This document shows positions 63,022 to 64,000 of a stretch of 64,000 nucleotides of DNA, piece by piece; the first letter of the stretch is position 1; every line of letters starts with the position of its first letter. This DNA is from Bathynomus jamesi (taxonomy: Eukaryota > Arthropoda > Malacostraca > Isopoda > Cirolanidae). The notes beneath the pieces were generated by a model that did no database searches, was not told the DNA's origin, and was given only the letters and a program-made list of their open reading frames with translations. The position numbers were made by a program, and so were the translations under genes. The stretch spans positions 186,001 through 250,000 of the forward strand of contig JAJOZX010001003.1 of the NCBI GenBank assembly GCA_023014485.1, read 5' to 3'.

Positions 63022-64000
63022 ACATGATGGATTCCGATGGAGAACCATCCAGAAAGGAGCCAAGAACAGAAGAAACAGCTGCAGGCAGTCAGAAATGTGT
63101 CATTCACTACAAAGGGTCATCCAATGCAAAGTTTACTCTACTTAAAAATCTAAAAGACAAAGACTAACGATTTGAGAGACTGCAAGAAATTTGTAGAAGG
63201 CGGCAGAGTCAATCGATTGGATCAACCCAGAGAATGGATGACACACGGTCTTTTGCCCGAACAATTGACAGATGTAGATGGATAACACAGAGACAGCTCT
63301 CAATGATTTACTAAGAACTTAAATAGACTGGTTGCAGTTGATGATCGGGCTGCACGATCATTTTCGTCTGGTACGAGACCAACAAGATTTTCATTATCAT
63401 CAGCTTCAAATCCAATATTTGAACCAGACTGCATTTTCTGCAACAAATCAGGACGCATTCATGCGACCAAAGAAGGAAGAGACACCACCGAGAAAACTTC
63501 AATTTTTTATTTTGGAGAAGGAGAGAGTGTAAAGCAAGCAGCTACAAAGAAAGGAGATGAGAAACTGCTTAGAACGATAAGAAATATTAATCTATTTGCT
63601 GTAGAAGCAAAGTACCATCCAAGCTGCAGGAAAGGTTATACGCGTGACAGTGATGCATGGAGAAGTAGAAACAAAGAACGAAAGCAAGAACAAAAGGAAT
63701 TTGAGGATGCACATCGATATGCCCTCAGCAGAGTTTGTACACTTATTGAAAGAAACATAATACAAAACAAGAATATCATGAAACTTACAGCTCTAAATGC
63801 AGCATACATATCAGCTTTACAAGAGACAAATTTCCCAAATCAAAATCACAGAAGTGAAAAAAATGAAAGCAAGGTTAGAAAAAAATTATATTGGTAACCA
63901 TATAGCTATCACTGCCTCTGGAGAATTCTCTTCAGATCTGGTGTATAGCAAAACTATTGACACATGAACTGCTGTTGTAATGGCATACAAACTTGGTGCA
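63022..64000 (+). pseudogene. multicopy zinc-binding family gene, broken, runs off window
   Basis: Begins after a good acceptor (TATTTGTATTTCACAG) with ACATG. Reads MMDSDGEPSRKEPRTEETAA, QKCVIHYKGSSNAKFTLLKN, FERLQEICRRRQSQS, then LLPEQLTDVDG-stop-HRDSSQ-stop-FTKNLNRL, EPDCIFCNKSGRIHATKEG (C-x2-C), DEKLLRTIRNINLFAVEAKY, HPSCRKGYTRDSDAWRSRN (H-x3-C-like), HRYALSRVCTLIERN, LNAAYISALQETNFPNQN and GEFSSDLVYSKTIDT-stop-TAVVMAYKLGA. Breaks: TAA near 63165, TAA and TGA near 63280-63305, a frameshift in an A7 run near 63858, TGA at 63965. I recognise the pattern from multicopy unnamed proteins in invertebrates and fish; function unknown. Cys/His spacing suggests zinc binding. Confidence 0.6.

Overview
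The window is AT-rich animal nuclear DNA, almost certainly from an arthropod and most likely a malacostracan (decapod-type) crustacean. I infer this from short runs of the arthropod telomere-type repeat TTAGG (as TAACC), from non-LTR retrotransposons whose endonuclease and RT wording resembles families common in crab and shrimp genomes, from DD34D, DD37E and DD41D mariner/Tc1 relatives, and from one spliced exon that looks like an arthropod nicotinic-type receptor subunit. Bacterial features (operons, ribosome binding sites, CRISPR) are absent. Nearly every long open frame is either a transposable-element relic or a translated (TA)n, (GA)n or (CA)n microsatellite.

Layout. 0-6 kb: a nearly intact Tc1/mariner DD37E element, SINEs, several MITEs and a LINE C fragment. 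6-8.2 kb: RT half of LINE A (Jockey-like). 8.7-13.7 kb: a decayed LINE D (CCHC ORF1, endonuclease, RT) split by two hAT insertions with recognisable 8-bp target duplications. 13.7-20 kb: mostly unassigned DNA with a pogo-like MITE and a mariner deletion derivative. 20-25 kb: SINE A, a DD41D transposase relic, a foldback element, a hAT with a perfect 8-bp duplication and a long-TIR mariner. 25.2-28.1 kb: the best-preserved LINE (LINE B, CR1-like). 28-37 kb: a 232-bp tandem duplication, a hAT-like element carrying SINE B, a long-TIR MITE, a nearly complete SETMAR-like mariner and LINE C. 37-43 kb: a LINE ORF1 fragment, a CR1-like LINE split by a GC-richer unrecognised block, and its 3' UTR repeats. 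43.7-47.4 kb: hAT relics, an inverted plus tandem SINE B array and a MULE-like MITE. 48-52.7 kb: endonuclease half of LINE A and a LINE C copy. 53-61.4 kb: a DD41D relic, SINEs, a hAT, hammerhead-like palindromes, the receptor exon and mariner MITEs. 63-64 kb: a broken gene of a multicopy zinc-binding family running off the window.

How the parts fit together. The only part I believe belongs to an ordinary cellular gene is the 213-bp exon at 58091-58303 on the minus strand, bounded by good splice sites; most of the window would then be intron or intergenic DNA invaded by repeats. Two repeat systems stand out. First, SINE A (two tRNA-like heads in tandem, five copies) appears to share its 3' tail with LINE C, which suggests LINE C mobilises it. 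Second, small modules with a hammerhead-ribozyme-like core (CTGANGA, a stem, GAAA, then a self-complementary 2-4-nt stem III) recur, most of them followed within about 50-110 nt by a (TA)n tract, as expected for Penelope-like or retrozyme-like retroelement ends. The (TA)n tracts also border many of the TA-targeting mariner/Tc1 elements.
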